DNA from: Streptomyces sp. 1222.5
Lineage (GTDB): Bacteria; Actinomycetota; Actinomycetes; Streptomycetales; Streptomycetaceae
Reading direction: 5' to 3'
Length of the DNA stretch: 64,000 nt
Assembly: GCF_900105245.1 (NCBI RefSeq)
Contig: NZ_FNSZ01000001.1
Location: forward strand, 4,772,001 to 4,836,000
The position numbers and the translations under genes are program-made. Under the pieces are notes generated by a model that saw only the letters and a list, made by a program, of their open reading frames with translations, searched no databases and was not told where the DNA came from. Below are positions 41,873-51,337 of the stretch, piece after piece (position 1 is the first letter of the stretch; each line of letters begins with the position of its first letter).

Positions 41873-43462
41873 GTGCCAGAGCTGAGGCCTTGGCGAGCCG
41901 CGGGACCGCAGGTGAGGCGGATCGCGAGCGCCGTACGACCGCGGCTGGCGCGGGCCGCGGCCGCCGCGGGGCCGCGGGTCGCGCGGCTGGCGAAGGCCGT
42001 CCGTCCGCGGCCGGCGCCCCGTCCGAGGACGGCCAGGACCTGGCAGTACACCGCGGGCGCCGCCACCGCCGGCCTGGCACTGGCCGCCGGCGTGGTGACC
42101 GTGGCCGGCCCCTGGGACGCCAACGGTCAGCGTACGGCCGAGCGGGAACGGGCCGCCGCCCTTGAGCGGTCAGGTGGCACAGATCACGGCCGCTCCGGCA
42201 CCGCGGCGGGCGGACCCCGCCCGGCTCCGAGCGCCGCACCCGTCCTGACCGGCCTGGGCGGCACCGACGGCGCCGTCGGCACCACGAACGACGCCGCCGG
42301 CGGAAAACCCTTCGCCGACGTCCTCGGGCCCCTCCTGGACGCCCCCGCCCTGGGCGGCACCCGCACGGCCGCCGTCGTCGACGTGACCACCGGCAAGCGC
42401 CTCTACGCCACCGACGCCGGCAAGGCCCTCACCCCCGCCTCCACCACCAAGATCGCCACCGCCGTCGCCGCCCTGTCCGCCCTCGGTCCCGACCACCGAC
42501 TCACCACCCGCGCCGCCCTCGAACCCGACACCGGCGAACTCGTCCTGGTCGGCGGCGGCGACCCCACCCTCACCGCCCGCGCGAAGTCCGACGGCTGGGC
42601 GAGCCTGCGCACCCTGGCCACCGGCACCGCGAAGGCACTCCGCGCGCGCGGCATCGGCGAGGTCACCCTGTCGTACGACACGACGCTCTACTCCGGGCCC
42701 GCCCAGCACCCCATCGGCGTCAACGAGAACCTCGCCCCCGTCAGCGCCCTCATCGCCGACGAGGGCCGCACCGACGACTCCGTCAGCGGACCGGCGACTC
42801 GCGTGACCGACCCCGCGAAGGACGCGGCGGGCAAGTTCGCCGGCTTCCTCGCCGACGCCGGCATCAAGACCACGTCCCCCGGCACCTCCAAGGCCACCAC
42901 CCGCGCCCAGACCCTCGCCACCGTCTCCTCGCCCCCGCTGGCAGCCCTGGTCGAACGCATGCTGACCAACAGCGACAACGACATCGCCGAGGCGCTCGCC
43001 CGCCAGACCGCGCTCACCAGCGGCGAGCCCGCAGGCTTCGCCGGCGGCGCCAAGGCGGTCTCCGCCCGGCTGACCAAACTGGGCCTGCCGATGTCCGGGG
43101 CCTCCTTCCACGACGGCAGCGGACTCGACCGCAACGACAAGCTGACCGCCGAACTGCTCACCGCCCTCCTGGTCGAGGCCGGTAACCCCGAGCGCCCCGG
43201 CCTGCGCCCCGTCCTCACCGGTCTCCCCGTCGCGGGCTTCACCGGCACCCTCGCCCGCCGCTACACCGACGGCGCGTCCGGCGTCGTACGCGCCAAGACC
43301 GGCACCCTGACCGGCGTGAACACCCTCGCGGGCACCGTCGTCGACACCGACGGCCACCTCCTCGCCTTCGCCTTCCTGGCCTCCGGCACGACGAACCCCC
43401 TGGAGGCCCAGGCGGCCCTCGACACCACGGCCACGGCCCTGGCGGCCTGCGGCTGCCGATGA
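41873..43462 (+). CDS. dacB: Membrane-anchored D-alanyl-D-alanine carboxypeptidase (PBP4/DacB type)
   Basis: 529 aa from GTG 41873; GTG 41867 is too close to the site AAAGGGG. A basic cytosolic start of about 55 residues precedes a single membrane segment (AGAATAGLALAAGVVTVAG), then a Ser/Ala/Gly linker and the S13 peptidase domain. The motifs are SxxK in TPASTTK (Ser190, Lys193), SDN in NSDNDIAEALARQ and KTG at Lys475. It trims peptidoglycan stem peptides outside the cell. It has a single copy of the family's inserted domain between SxxK and SDN. Confidence 0.92.
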   Translation: MPELRPWRAAGPQVRRIASAVRPRLARAAAAAGPRVARLAKAVRPRPAPRPRTARTWQYTAGAATAGLALAAGVVTVAGPWDANGQRTAERERAAALERSGGTDHGRSGTAAGGPRPAPSAAPVLTGLGGTDGAVGTTNDAAGGKPFADVLGPLLDAPALGGTRTAAVVDVTTGKRLYATDAGKALTPASTTKIATAVAALSALGPDHRLTTRAALEPDTGELVLVGGGDPTLTARAKSDGWASLRTLATGTAKALRARGIGEVTLSYDTTLYSGPAQHPIGVNENLAPVSALIADEGRTDDSVSGPATRVTDPAKDAAGKFAGFLADAGIKTTSPGTSKATTRAQTLATVSSPPLAALVERMLTNSDNDIAEALARQTALTSGEPAGFAGGAKAVSARLTKLGLPMSGASFHDGSGLDRNDKLTAELLTALLVEAGNPERPGLRPVLTGLPVAGFTGTLARRYTDGASGVVRAKTGTLTGVNTLAGTVVDTDGHLLAFAFLASGTTNPLEAQAALDTTATALAACGCR

Positions 43463-43562
43463 CGGCGGCCGGCCCCGTGCCACCGCCCGGCGACCGGGCC
43501 GCCCACCCCCGGCGGTCCTCACGGTCTGCCCCAAGCCGTGACGCTCACGTACGGTTGACGGC

Positions 43563-44696
43563 ATGACTGGCTTCGGCGGCACCGCATCTTCCGGGATGGT
43601 CGACTGGAACCTCGCGGTGGCAACCGCGACACGGCTCGTACGACCGGGCCCCGACGTCAGCCGTGACGAGGCGAGGGCCGTCGTCGCGGAGCTGCGCCGG
43701 CACGCGAAGGCCTCGGAGGAGCACGTCCGCGGCTTCACCCGGATGACCACCGAGGAGACCCACGACACCCCCGTCCTCGTCGTCGACCGGCCCGGCTGGG
43801 TCCGCGCCAACGTCGCCGGCTTCCGCGAGATCCTCAAACCCCTCCTGGAGAAGATGCAGGAGCGGCGCGCGGGCAGCCCCGGCAGTGCGGTCCTCGGCGC
43901 GGTCGGCGGCAAGGTCACCGGCGTCGAACTCGGCATGCTGCTGTCGTTCCTGTCCTCCCGGGTCCTCGGCCAGTACGAGACCTTCGCCCCCGCCGGCCGC
44001 GACCTCCCCGCCGGTGAGAACGGCGGCGGCCGGCTCCTCCTCGTCGCCCCCAACATCGTCCACGTCGAACGCGAACTCGACGTGGAGCCGCACGACTTCC
44101 GGCTGTGGGTGTGCCTGCACGAGGAGACCCACCGCACCCAGTTCACCGCCGTGCCCTGGCTGCGCGACCACCTCGAGGGCGAAATCCAGTCGTTTCTCGC
44201 GGAGACCGACGTCGACCCGATGACCTTCCTGGAGCGCATCCGGGAGGCCGCCCAGTCCCTCGCCGGCGGCCGCCCCGAGGGCGAGGAGGAGGACGGCGGC
44301 CGTTCCTTCGTGGAATTGGTGCAGACCCCCGCCCAGCGCGAGATCCTCGGCCGTCTCACCGCCGTGATGTCCCTGCTGGAGGGTCACGCCGACTACGTCA
44401 TGGACGGCGTCGGCCCCAGCGTCGTACCGACCGTCGCGGAGATCCGCGAGAAGTTCCAGCAGCGCCGCGCCAAGGGCGCCTCCCGCCTGGACCAGGCGCT
44501 GCGCAAACTGCTCGGCCTGGACGCCAAGCTCAAGCAGTACCGGGACGGCGAGCGCTTCGTCCGCGCGGTCGTCGGGGACGTCGGCATCGACGGTTTCAAC
44601 CGCGTGTGGACCTCCCCGAACACCCTGCCCACCAAGGCGGAGATCGCCAAACCGGCGGACTGGATCGCGCGGGTGCACCGCAGGGCCGAGTCGTGA
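43563..44696 (+). CDS. Zinc-dependent metalloprotease of the DUF2342 (F420-associated) family
   Basis: 377 aa from ATG 43563. The zinc motif HEETH is at residues 186-190 (His186, Glu187, His190), with the third ligand probably in the downstream EGHADYVMDG segment. The N-terminus MVDWNLAVATATRLVRPGP is a family signature. These actinobacterial proteins are annotated as putative hydrolases or coenzyme F420 biosynthesis-associated; no function is proven. It precedes tilS by 192 nt. Confidence 0.85.
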   Translation: MTGFGGTASSGMVDWNLAVATATRLVRPGPDVSRDEARAVVAELRRHAKASEEHVRGFTRMTTEETHDTPVLVVDRPGWVRANVAGFREILKPLLEKMQERRAGSPGSAVLGAVGGKVTGVELGMLLSFLSSRVLGQYETFAPAGRDLPAGENGGGRLLLVAPNIVHVERELDVEPHDFRLWVCLHEETHRTQFTAVPWLRDHLEGEIQSFLAETDVDPMTFLERIREAAQSLAGGRPEGEEEDGGRSFVELVQTPAQREILGRLTAVMSLLEGHADYVMDGVGPSVVPTVAEIREKFQQRRAKGASRLDQALRKLLGLDAKLKQYRDGERFVRAVVGDVGIDGFNRVWTSPNTLPTKAEIAKPADWIARVHRRAES

Positions 44697-44888
44697 ACGC
44701 CGTGGAGGAGTCGTGACACGAATCCGGCCGACGGCAGACGGACGCCCCTCCAATCACCCGTCCGAGGGACCGTGGGCCATGCGTAGGCGTGCAATGCTCG
44801 GGGAACGGCCCGGCTCTGTCACCATCTACACACTCTGAGTGACAGAGCTCGGTCTCGCCCCCCGAAAACTTCATGAAGGGAACCGGAC

Positions 44889-45920
44889 ATGGGTCCCCAT
44901 CCTGCGGTCGCGGCGATACGCCTGGCGGTTCGCCGCGTACTCCACGACCTCCTCAACGACCTGCAGACCCCCGGCGCGCACCCGGACCGACCGGCCGAGC
45001 GGCCCCCCTCCCCGCTCGTGCTCGTCGCGTGCTCCGGCGGCGCCGACTCCATGGCGCTCGCCTCCGCCCTCGCCTTCGAGGCCCCCAGGCTCGGCATCCG
45101 AGCGGGCGGTGTCACCGTCGACCACGGCCTCCAGCCCGGATCCGACCTCCGCGCCGACGAAGTGGTCCTGCGCCTGCGTGGACTCGGCCTCGACCCCGTC
45201 GAGTCCGTCGCCGTGACCGTCGGCCGCGACGGAGGGCCCGAGGCCGCCGCCCGCGACGCCCGCTACGCCGCCCTGGACGCGCTGGCCGAACGCCACGGCG
45301 CCGCGGCCGTCCTGCTCGGCCACACCCGGGACGACCAGGCCGAGACCGTCCTGCTGGGCCTCGCCCGCGGCTCCGGCATCCGCTCCCTGTCCGGGATGGC
45401 CGCGGTCTCGGGGGCCGGCGGCCGTTACCGGCGGCCCTTCCTGCACGTCGACCGCCAGACCGCCCGCAAGGCCTGCATGGTCCAGTCCCTGCCCGTCTGG
45501 GACGACCCGCACAACGCCGACCCGGCCTACACCCGCTCCCGGCTCCGGCACGAAGGCCTGCCCGCCCTGGAGAAAGCTCTCGGCAAGGGTGTCGTCGAGG
45601 CGCTCGCCCGCACCGCCCAGCTCTCCCGCGACGACGCCGACGCCCTCGACAGCTGGGCCAGTCAGGCCGAGTCCTCCGTACGGGACGCCGGCGGGCTGCT
45701 GGAGTGCGCGAAGCTCTACGCCCTGCCGCCCGCCGTACGCCGCCGCATCCTGCGCCGGGCCGCCATCGAGGCAGGTGCGCCGGCCGGTTCGCTGTTCGCC
45801 CGGCACATCGAGGAAGTCGACCGTCTGATCACCGGCTGGCGCGGCCAGGGAGCCATCAATCTCCCGGGCAAAGTCGTGGCCCAGCGGCAGGGTGGCAGAC
45901 TGGTGATTCGGCAGGGCTGA
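44889..45920 (+). CDS. tilS: tRNA(Ile)-lysidine synthetase
   Basis: Modifies C34 of tRNA-Ile(CAU) to lysidine, so that it reads AUA. 343 aa from ATG 44889. The N-type ATP-pyrophosphatase P-loop is SGGADSM (about residues 49-55), with downstream GHTRDDQAETVLLGLARGSG and the RPFLHVDR motif. The C-terminal TilS tRNA-binding part (RRRILRRAAIEAGAP) is short, as in other actinobacteria. It is followed by hpt at 77 nt. Confidence 0.93.
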   Translation: MGPHPAVAAIRLAVRRVLHDLLNDLQTPGAHPDRPAERPPSPLVLVACSGGADSMALASALAFEAPRLGIRAGGVTVDHGLQPGSDLRADEVVLRLRGLGLDPVESVAVTVGRDGGPEAAARDARYAALDALAERHGAAAVLLGHTRDDQAETVLLGLARGSGIRSLSGMAAVSGAGGRYRRPFLHVDRQTARKACMVQSLPVWDDPHNADPAYTRSRLRHEGLPALEKALGKGVVEALARTAQLSRDDADALDSWASQAESSVRDAGGLLECAKLYALPPAVRRRILRRAAIEAGAPAGSLFARHIEEVDRLITGWRGQGAINLPGKVVAQRQGGRLVIRQG

Positions 45921-45997
45921 ATCCCGACCTCCCGGAGCGATCCTCCGGCGGCCGGTCCGGGCAGCCGGAGGCCGTAAGTGCGGGACGACCGAAAGTG

Positions 45998-46558
45998 ATG
46001 CGGGTGGACGCGAAAGACATGGGTGCCGACCTCCAGCAGGTGCTCATCACCAAGGAAGAGATCGACGCGAAGCTGGCCGAGCTGGCCGCGAAGATCGACG
46101 CGGAGTACGCGGGCAAGGATCTGCTCATCGTCGGCGTCCTCAAGGGCGCGGTGATGGTCATGGCCGACCTCGCCCGAGCGCTGTCCGCCCCCGTCACGAT
46201 GGACTGGATGGCCGTGTCCTCCTACGGCGCGGGCACCCAGTCCTCCGGTGTGGTCCGCATCCTCAAGGACCTCGACACCGACATCAAGGGCAGGCACGTC
46301 CTGATCGTCGAGGACATCATCGACTCCGGCCTGACCCTGTCCTGGCTGCTCAACAACCTCGGCTCCCGCGAGCCCGCCTCCCTGAAGGTGTGCACGCTGC
46401 TGCGCAAGCCGGACGCCGCCAAGGTCGCCATCGACGTGGAGTGGGTCGGCTTCGACATCCCCAACGAGTTCGTCGTCGGCTACGGCCTCGACTACGCCGA
46501 GAAGTACCGCAACCTGCCGTTCGTCGGTACGCTCGCGCCGCACGTCTACGGCGGCTGA
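45998..46558 (+). CDS. hpt: Hypoxanthine phosphoribosyltransferase
   Basis: Makes IMP/GMP from hypoxanthine/guanine and PRPP. 186 aa from ATG 45998 (GTG 45995 adjacent). PRPP-binding motif VEDIIDSGLT at 104-113, and the flexible-loop region SSYGAGTQSSG. It matches the S. coelicolor protein closely from memory. tilS-hpt-ftsH is a widely conserved order. It probably belongs to the tilS transcript. Confidence 0.95.
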   Translation: MRVDAKDMGADLQQVLITKEEIDAKLAELAAKIDAEYAGKDLLIVGVLKGAVMVMADLARALSAPVTMDWMAVSSYGAGTQSSGVVRILKDLDTDIKGRHVLIVEDIIDSGLTLSWLLNNLGSREPASLKVCTLLRKPDAAKVAIDVEWVGFDIPNEFVVGYGLDYAEKYRNLPFVGTLAPHVYGG

Positions 46559-46776
46559 CCCCGGAGCGGGCCCCGGGCTGAGCCAGTCGGCCCAAGCCCG
46601 GTGGGACGATCGGGAACCCCGGCGGGGCCCGCGCCGTTGAAGCATGCAGAGACGGGTTTCCCGGCCCTCGAAACGGCTTCGTGCGGCTTCGGGCAACAAT
46701 GCTGGGGTACCGTCAGAAGAACTGTCTTATCAAACTCACTATGGCAGGAGGGACGGGGCGACACCGCTCCGTATGG

Positions 46777-48816
46777 ATGGACGTGAAGCGATACTTCCGT
46801 GGGCCGGTCATGTGGATCGTGCTGGCCGTCCTTGCCGTGGTCGTGTTGATGCAGGTCGTCGGCTCGTCCGGCGGCTACAAGACGGTGGACACCGGTCAGG
46901 TCGTCGCGGCGATCAATGACAACAGGGTCCAGTCGGCCAAGCTGACCACAGGCGACGAACAGACCATCAAGGTCAATCTCAAGGACGGCCAGAAGGTCGA
47001 CGGCAGCTCGAAGATTGAGGCGAGCTACATCGGCGACCAGGGCGTGACCATCGCCAGCCAGCTGCAGACCAAGTACCAGGACAAGCAGATCCCGGACGGC
47101 TACACCGTCTCGCCGTCGAAGCAGAACCCGTTCGTCGGCGTCCTGCTCTCCCTGCTGCCCTTCGTCCTGATCGTCGTCGTCTTCCTGTTCCTGATGAACC
47201 AGATGCAGGGCGGCGGCTCCCGGGTCATGAACTTCGGGAAGTCCAAGGCCAAGCTCATCACCAAGGACACCCCCAAGACGACCTTCTCCGACGTCGCCGG
47301 CTGCGACGAGGCCGTCGAGGAGCTCCAGGAGATCAAGGAGTTCCTCCAGGAGCCGGCCAAGTTCCAGGCCGTCGGTGCCAAGATCCCCAAGGGCGTGCTC
47401 CTCTACGGCCGCCCGGGTACCGGCAAGACGCTCCTCGCGCGCGCCGTCGCCGGCGAGGCGGGCGTCCCCTTCTATTCGATCTCCGGTTCCGACTTCGTCG
47501 AGATGTTCGTCGGTGTCGGTGCCTCCCGGGTCCGTGACCTGTTCGAGCAGGCCAAGGCGAACGCCCCGGCCATTGTCTTCGTCGACGAGATCGACGCGGT
47601 CGGCCGCCACCGCGGCGCCGGCCTCGGCGGCGGTCACGACGAGCGCGAGCAGACGCTGAACCAGCTGCTCGTCGAGATGGACGGGTTCGACGTCAAGGGC
47701 GGCGTCATTCTCATCGCCGCCACCAACCGCCCGGACATCCTCGACCCGGCGCTGCTGCGCCCCGGCCGCTTCGACCGCCAGATCGCGGTCGACCCGCCGG
47801 ACCTGCAGGGCCGCCTGGAGATCCTCAAGGTCCACCAGAAGGGCAAGCCGGTCGCGCCCGACGTCGACCTGGCCGCCGTCGCCCGCCGCACGCCCGGCAT
47901 GACCGGCGCCGACCTGGCCAACGTCCTCAACGAGGCCGCCCTGCTCACCGCCCGCGGTGACCAGAAGCTGGTCGACAACAAGGCGCTGGACGAGGCGATC
48001 GACCGCGTGGTCGCGGGCCCGCAGAAGCGGACCCGGATCATGTCGGACAAGGAGAAGAAGATCACCGCGTACCACGAGGGCGGTCACGCCCTGGTCGCGG
48101 CGGCCTCGCCGAACTCCGACCCGGTCCACAAGATCACGATCCTGTCCCGCGGCCGTGCCCTCGGTTACACGATGGTCCTGCCCGACGAGGACAAGTACTC
48201 GACCACCCGCAACGAGATGCTCGACCAGCTCGCCTACATGCTGGGCGGCCGGGCGGCGGAGGAACTGGTCTTCCACGACCCGACCACCGGCGCCGCCAAC
48301 GACATCGAGAAGGCCACCAACCTGGCCCGCGCGATGGTCACGCAGTACGGCATGACCGAGCGGCTCGGAGCGATCAAGTTCGGCGGCGACAACAGCGAGC
48401 CCTTCCTCGGCCGTGAGATGGCTCACCAGCGCGACTACTCCGAGGAAGTCGCCGCGCTGGTCGACGAAGAGGTCAAGAAGCTCATCGAGACGGCGCACAA
48501 CGAGGCCTGGGAGATCCTGGTCGAGAACCGCGACGTGCTCGACCAGCTCGTCCTTCACCTGCTGGAGAAGGAGACCCTGGGCAAGGAGGAGATCGCCGAG
48601 ATCTTCGCCACGATCCACAAGCGCCCGCCGCGGCCCGCGTGGACCGGCTCCTCCCGCCGCACCCCGTCCACCCGCCCGCCGGTGCTCTCCCCCAAGGAGC
48701 TGGCACTGACCAACGGTGCGAACGGCGCGACGGCCTCGATCAGCACGGCCAAGTCCACCGCCTCGGAGTCCGCCCCGGTCACGGAGCAGACCCCGGAGGA
48801 CCGCCCCGAGAGCTGA
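46777..48816 (+). CDS. ftsH: ATP-dependent zinc metalloprotease FtsH
   Basis: Membrane AAA protease that degrades misfolded membrane proteins and some regulators. About 679 aa from ATG 46777 (reading MDVKRYFRGP); the frame is open upstream, with ATG 46741 as an alternative, and AGGAGG at about 46746 lies too far for 46777. Two membrane helices (about 11-28 and 118-140) flank an extracytoplasmic domain. The AAA module has a Walker A written GRPGTGKT at 211-218, Walker B FVDEIDAVG and SRH region. The zinc site is H433EGGH437 plus downstream acidic ligand. Arg212 replaces the usual proline of GPPGTGKT. The tail (after ~610) is a Ser/Thr/Ala-rich extension. Confidence 0.96.
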   Translation: MDVKRYFRGPVMWIVLAVLAVVVLMQVVGSSGGYKTVDTGQVVAAINDNRVQSAKLTTGDEQTIKVNLKDGQKVDGSSKIEASYIGDQGVTIASQLQTKYQDKQIPDGYTVSPSKQNPFVGVLLSLLPFVLIVVVFLFLMNQMQGGGSRVMNFGKSKAKLITKDTPKTTFSDVAGCDEAVEELQEIKEFLQEPAKFQAVGAKIPKGVLLYGRPGTGKTLLARAVAGEAGVPFYSISGSDFVEMFVGVGASRVRDLFEQAKANAPAIVFVDEIDAVGRHRGAGLGGGHDEREQTLNQLLVEMDGFDVKGGVILIAATNRPDILDPALLRPGRFDRQIAVDPPDLQGRLEILKVHQKGKPVAPDVDLAAVARRTPGMTGADLANVLNEAALLTARGDQKLVDNKALDEAIDRVVAGPQKRTRIMSDKEKKITAYHEGGHALVAAASPNSDPVHKITILSRGRALGYTMVLPDEDKYSTTRNEMLDQLAYMLGGRAAEELVFHDPTTGAANDIEKATNLARAMVTQYGMTERLGAIKFGGDNSEPFLGREMAHQRDYSEEVAALVDEEVKKLIETAHNEAWEILVENRDVLDQLVLHLLEKETLGKEEIAEIFATIHKRPPRPAWTGSSRRTPSTRPPVLSPKELALTNGANGATASISTAKSTASESAPVTEQTPEDRPES

Positions 48817-48842
48817 GGCACCCGGCCGACGGGCCCGGAATG

Positions 48843-48884
48843 AATGCCGCGCCCCCCAGGTTTTAGCCTGGGGGGCGCGGCATT
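48843..48884 (+). terminator. Strong terminator hairpin between ftsH and folE
   Basis: A perfect 18-bp stem (48843-48860 with 48867-48884), loop TTTTAG, and T residues after it. It lies 27 nt past the ftsH stop and 39 nt before folE. Confidence 0.85.
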
Positions 48885-48923
48885 TGTATGTCCGCGGCAA
48901 GACGTACAGGAACGAGGCATCAG

Positions 48924-49529
48924 ATGACCGACCCCGTGACGCTGGCCGGCGACGGCTTCATCGGCGAGTTCGACGAGAAGCGGGCCGAGAACGCCGTACG
49001 CGAACTCCTCATCGCGGTGGGTGAGGACCCCGACCGCGAGGGCCTGAAGGAGACTCCGGCACGGGTGGCGCGTGCGTACCGGGAACTGCTCGCGGGACTG
49101 TGGCAGGAGCCTGAGGACGTTCTGACGACGACCTTCGATCTGGGGCACGACGAGATGGTCCTGGTGAAGGACATCGAGATCGTTTCCCTCTGCGAGCACC
49201 ACCTGCTGCCGTTCCACGGCGTGGCGCACGTCGGGTACATCCCGGCCGAGACGGGCAAGATCACCGGCCTGTCCAAGCTGGCCCGGCTGGTCGAGGTGTT
49301 CGCCCGCCGCCCGCAGGTGCAGGAGCGGCTCACCACCCAGATCGCGGACTCGCTCATGAGGATCCTGGAGGCGCGCGGCGCGATCGTCGTCATCGAGGCC
49401 GAGCACATGTGCATGTCGGTGCGCGGCATCCGCAAGCCCGGCGCCAAGACCACCACGTCGGCGGTGCGCGGCCAGCTGCGGGACGCCACGACCCGCGCCG
49501 AGGCGATGAGCCTGATACTGGCGCGCTGA
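48924..49529 (+). CDS. folE: GTP cyclohydrolase I
   Basis: First step of pterin/folate synthesis: GTP to 7,8-dihydroneopterin triphosphate. 201 aa from ATG 48924, with AGGAACGAGG upstream. The zinc ligands Cys90 and His93 (SLCEHHLLPFHG) and Cys163 (EAEHMCMSVRG) are all present. Other folate genes (folK, folB, folP) lie on the opposite strand just downstream, so the pathway is clustered but transcribed apart. Confidence 0.97.
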   Translation: MTDPVTLAGDGFIGEFDEKRAENAVRELLIAVGEDPDREGLKETPARVARAYRELLAGLWQEPEDVLTTTFDLGHDEMVLVKDIEIVSLCEHHLLPFHGVAHVGYIPAETGKITGLSKLARLVEVFARRPQVQERLTTQIADSLMRILEARGAIVVIEAEHMCMSVRGIRKPGAKTTTSAVRGQLRDATTRAEAMSLILAR

Positions 49530-49551
49530 GCTCCGTGACCGGAGGCGGCGG

Positions 49552-50040
49552 TCAGGCCACCGGCTCCGCGCCCGGGTGGTTCTGGTCGTCGTCCTCCGGG
49601 AGCTTGCAGACCCGCTCCAGGAACAGGGCGGCCACTATCACGCCGAGTGCGGACAGGACCGAGAAGCCGGCGTAGATGGCCTGGTCGCGGCGGGCGGGGA
49701 GGTCGAGGAGTTCCAGGAGGAACACGCCCGTGCCGGCGTACATGCCGGCGACGAGGGCGGCGACCAGGGCGCTGGCCTGGCCGAAGACAGCCGCGCGGGC
49801 GGCCATCAGGGGGTCGACGCCCTTCGCTCCGGGACGGCGCTCGCGCTGGGCCCGCAGACGGGCGCGCAGCGAGAGCGCGGTCGCGAGCAGGACGACGGCG
49901 ATCAGCGCCAGGACGATCGGCGCGGCCAGGGGGACGCTTGGGAGTGTCCCGATCGAGTTCCAGAGGCGGGCGCCCGCCCAGGACAGGATGCCGGCCACGA
50001 AAAACACACCGACCAGCACCCTGATGCGCAGCTCTCTCAC
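49552..50040 (-). CDS. DUF3180 membrane protein
   Basis: 162 aa from GTG 50040, with AAGGGA upstream. Four hydrophobic segments: about 8-25, 40-57, 82-105 and 120-143, with an Arg-rich loop (RARLRAQRERRPGAKG). DUF3180 occurs next to folK in many actinobacteria, as here. It closes the folP-folB-folK series. Function unknown; a role in folate transport is unproven. Confidence 0.85.
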   Translation of the reverse strand: MRELRIRVLVGVFFVAGILSWAGARLWNSIGTLPSVPLAAPIVLALIAVVLLATALSLRARLRAQRERRPGAKGVDPLMAARAAVFGQASALVAALVAGMYAGTGVFLLELLDLPARRDQAIYAGFSVLSALGVIVAALFLERVCKLPEDDDQNHPGAEPVA

Positions 50041-50098
50041 GGTGTCCCTTCAGCTCCCCCGGACCGTCCCGGATCGTTGGTCGTCTTGACCTTAACGA

Positions 50099-50710
50099 CT
50101 ACTCGGGCAGTCGGAGTTCCAGGTCCGCGCGTGCCTCCACGCCTTCGCGGGTCACGGCCGCGAGCAGGGTGGCCACGGTGCCGCGGCCGGGCAGCTGCGC
50201 CTGCGGGTCCACGTCGTGCCAGGGGGCGAGGACGAAGGCCCGCTCGTGGGCGCGCGGGTGGGGCAGGGTGAGGTGCGGGTCGTCCGAGGTGACGTCGGCG
50301 TAGGAAACGATGTCGACGTCCAGGGTGCGCGGGCCCCAGCGTTCGTCGCGGACGCGGTTGAAGGCCTCCTCGACGGCATGCGCACGCTCCAGCAGCGAGG
50401 CGGGGGGCAGGGTGGTCTTGAGGACCACGACCGCGTTGAAGTACGACGGCTGGCTGCCGGGCTCGACGCCCCACGGCTCGGTCTCGTAGACCGGGGAGAC
50501 GGCCTTCACACGGACGCCGGGGGTGTCCTCCAGGGCGTCGACGGCGCCCTGGAGGGTCTCCAGGCGGTTGCCGAGGTTGGAGCCGATGGAGATCACGGCC
50601 CATTTCGGGTTCTGCAGGGTCGTGTCGGCGGCGTCCACCCGCTCGACGACCGAGGCGGGCACCGGCTGGACGGTCGGGTCGCTGTGACCCTGAAGGAAGG
50701 ATCGGGTCAT
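50099..50710 (-). CDS. folK: 2-amino-4-hydroxy-6-hydroxymethyldihydropteridine pyrophosphokinase
   Basis: Transfers pyrophosphate from ATP to 6-hydroxymethyl-dihydropterin. 203 aa. The start ATG 50710 overlaps the folB stop by 4 nt (ATGA), showing translational coupling. HPPK motifs: ISIGSNLGNRLETLQGAV, SPVYETEPWGV, and the signature ERWGPRTLDVDIVSYADV, then LPHPRAHERAFVLAP. A ~37-residue extension at the N-terminus (TVQPVPASVVERVDAAD) precedes the domain. Confidence 0.95.
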   Translation of the reverse strand: MTRSFLQGHSDPTVQPVPASVVERVDAADTTLQNPKWAVISIGSNLGNRLETLQGAVDALEDTPGVRVKAVSPVYETEPWGVEPGSQPSYFNAVVVLKTTLPPASLLERAHAVEEAFNRVRDERWGPRTLDVDIVSYADVTSDDPHLTLPHPRAHERAFVLAPWHDVDPQAQLPGRGTVATLLAAVTREGVEARADLELRLPE

Positions 50711-51066
50711 ACTCGGCTCCGGGTGATGGTGACGGTCACGTCGTCGAAGGGGACGGTGATCGGCGCGTCCGGCTTGTGGACGCAGACCTCGATCTCCTGG
50801 ACCCCTTCGTGCTTCAGGCAGGTCTGGGCGATCCGCTCGGCGAGCGTCTCGATGAGGTTCACCGGCTCGCCCTCGACCACGGCCACGACCTCCTCGGCCA
50901 CGATGCCGTAGTGCACGGTCTTCGCCAGGTCGTCGTCGGCCGCGGCCGGCCGGGTGTCCAGGCCGAGGACGAGGTCGACGATGAAGGTCTGGCCCTCCTC
51001 GCGCTCCTTGGGGAACACACCGTGGTGCCCGCGGGCCTTGAGGCCGCGCAGCGCGACACGATCCAC
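50707..51066 (-). CDS. folB: Dihydroneopterin aldolase
   Basis: Converts dihydroneopterin to 6-hydroxymethyl-dihydropterin and glycolaldehyde. 119 aa from GTG 51066, with AGGAGTG upstream; the longer open frame to 51207 is not coding-like. Markers: VALRGLKARGHHGVFPKERE, catalytic Glu in that segment, VHYGIVAEEV, and a conserved Lys in CVHKPDAPI. It overlaps folK. Confidence 0.95.
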   Translation of the reverse strand: MDRVALRGLKARGHHGVFPKEREEGQTFIVDLVLGLDTRPAAADDDLAKTVHYGIVAEEVVAVVEGEPVNLIETLAERIAQTCLKHEGVQEIEVCVHKPDAPITVPFDDVTVTITRSRV

Positions 51067-51337
51067 GCGAATCACTCCTGCAATCGTCGGGAACGACCGG
51101 GTCGTACCGCGTGCGGGCGGCACACCGGTCACAGACGAATCTACCTGCGGGCACCGACAGAGCCGGGCCACGGCGGCGTGGGCTCGGGCCGGGACCGCAG
51201 GGTTCACCCCGTGTTTCCCCCGGGGAACCCGGACGCGTCATGGGGTGGTAGCCGCTCATACCCGGGGGTAGGTGATTCCAACCACTTCTTGGTCCCTGCG
51301 GGCCCTTCCGGTGCCTCCGCGGGGTGTGCCGGCGTGT
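51067..51337. other. Intergenic gap between folB and the NTF2-like gene
   Basis: 271 nt. No gene or strong hairpin was seen. It presumably carries a promoter for folB-folK on the minus strand; no clear -10/-35 pair was identified. Confidence 0.3.

Noticed and set aside
44873..46558. A 561-aa plus-strand protein ending in Hpt
   Set aside because: Its N-terminal two-thirds is an out-of-frame reading of tilS. Hpt begins at ATG 45998.
48817..48923. Possible riboswitch upstream of folE
   Set aside because: The structure is a simple perfect terminator for ftsH; no conserved aptamer features were seen.
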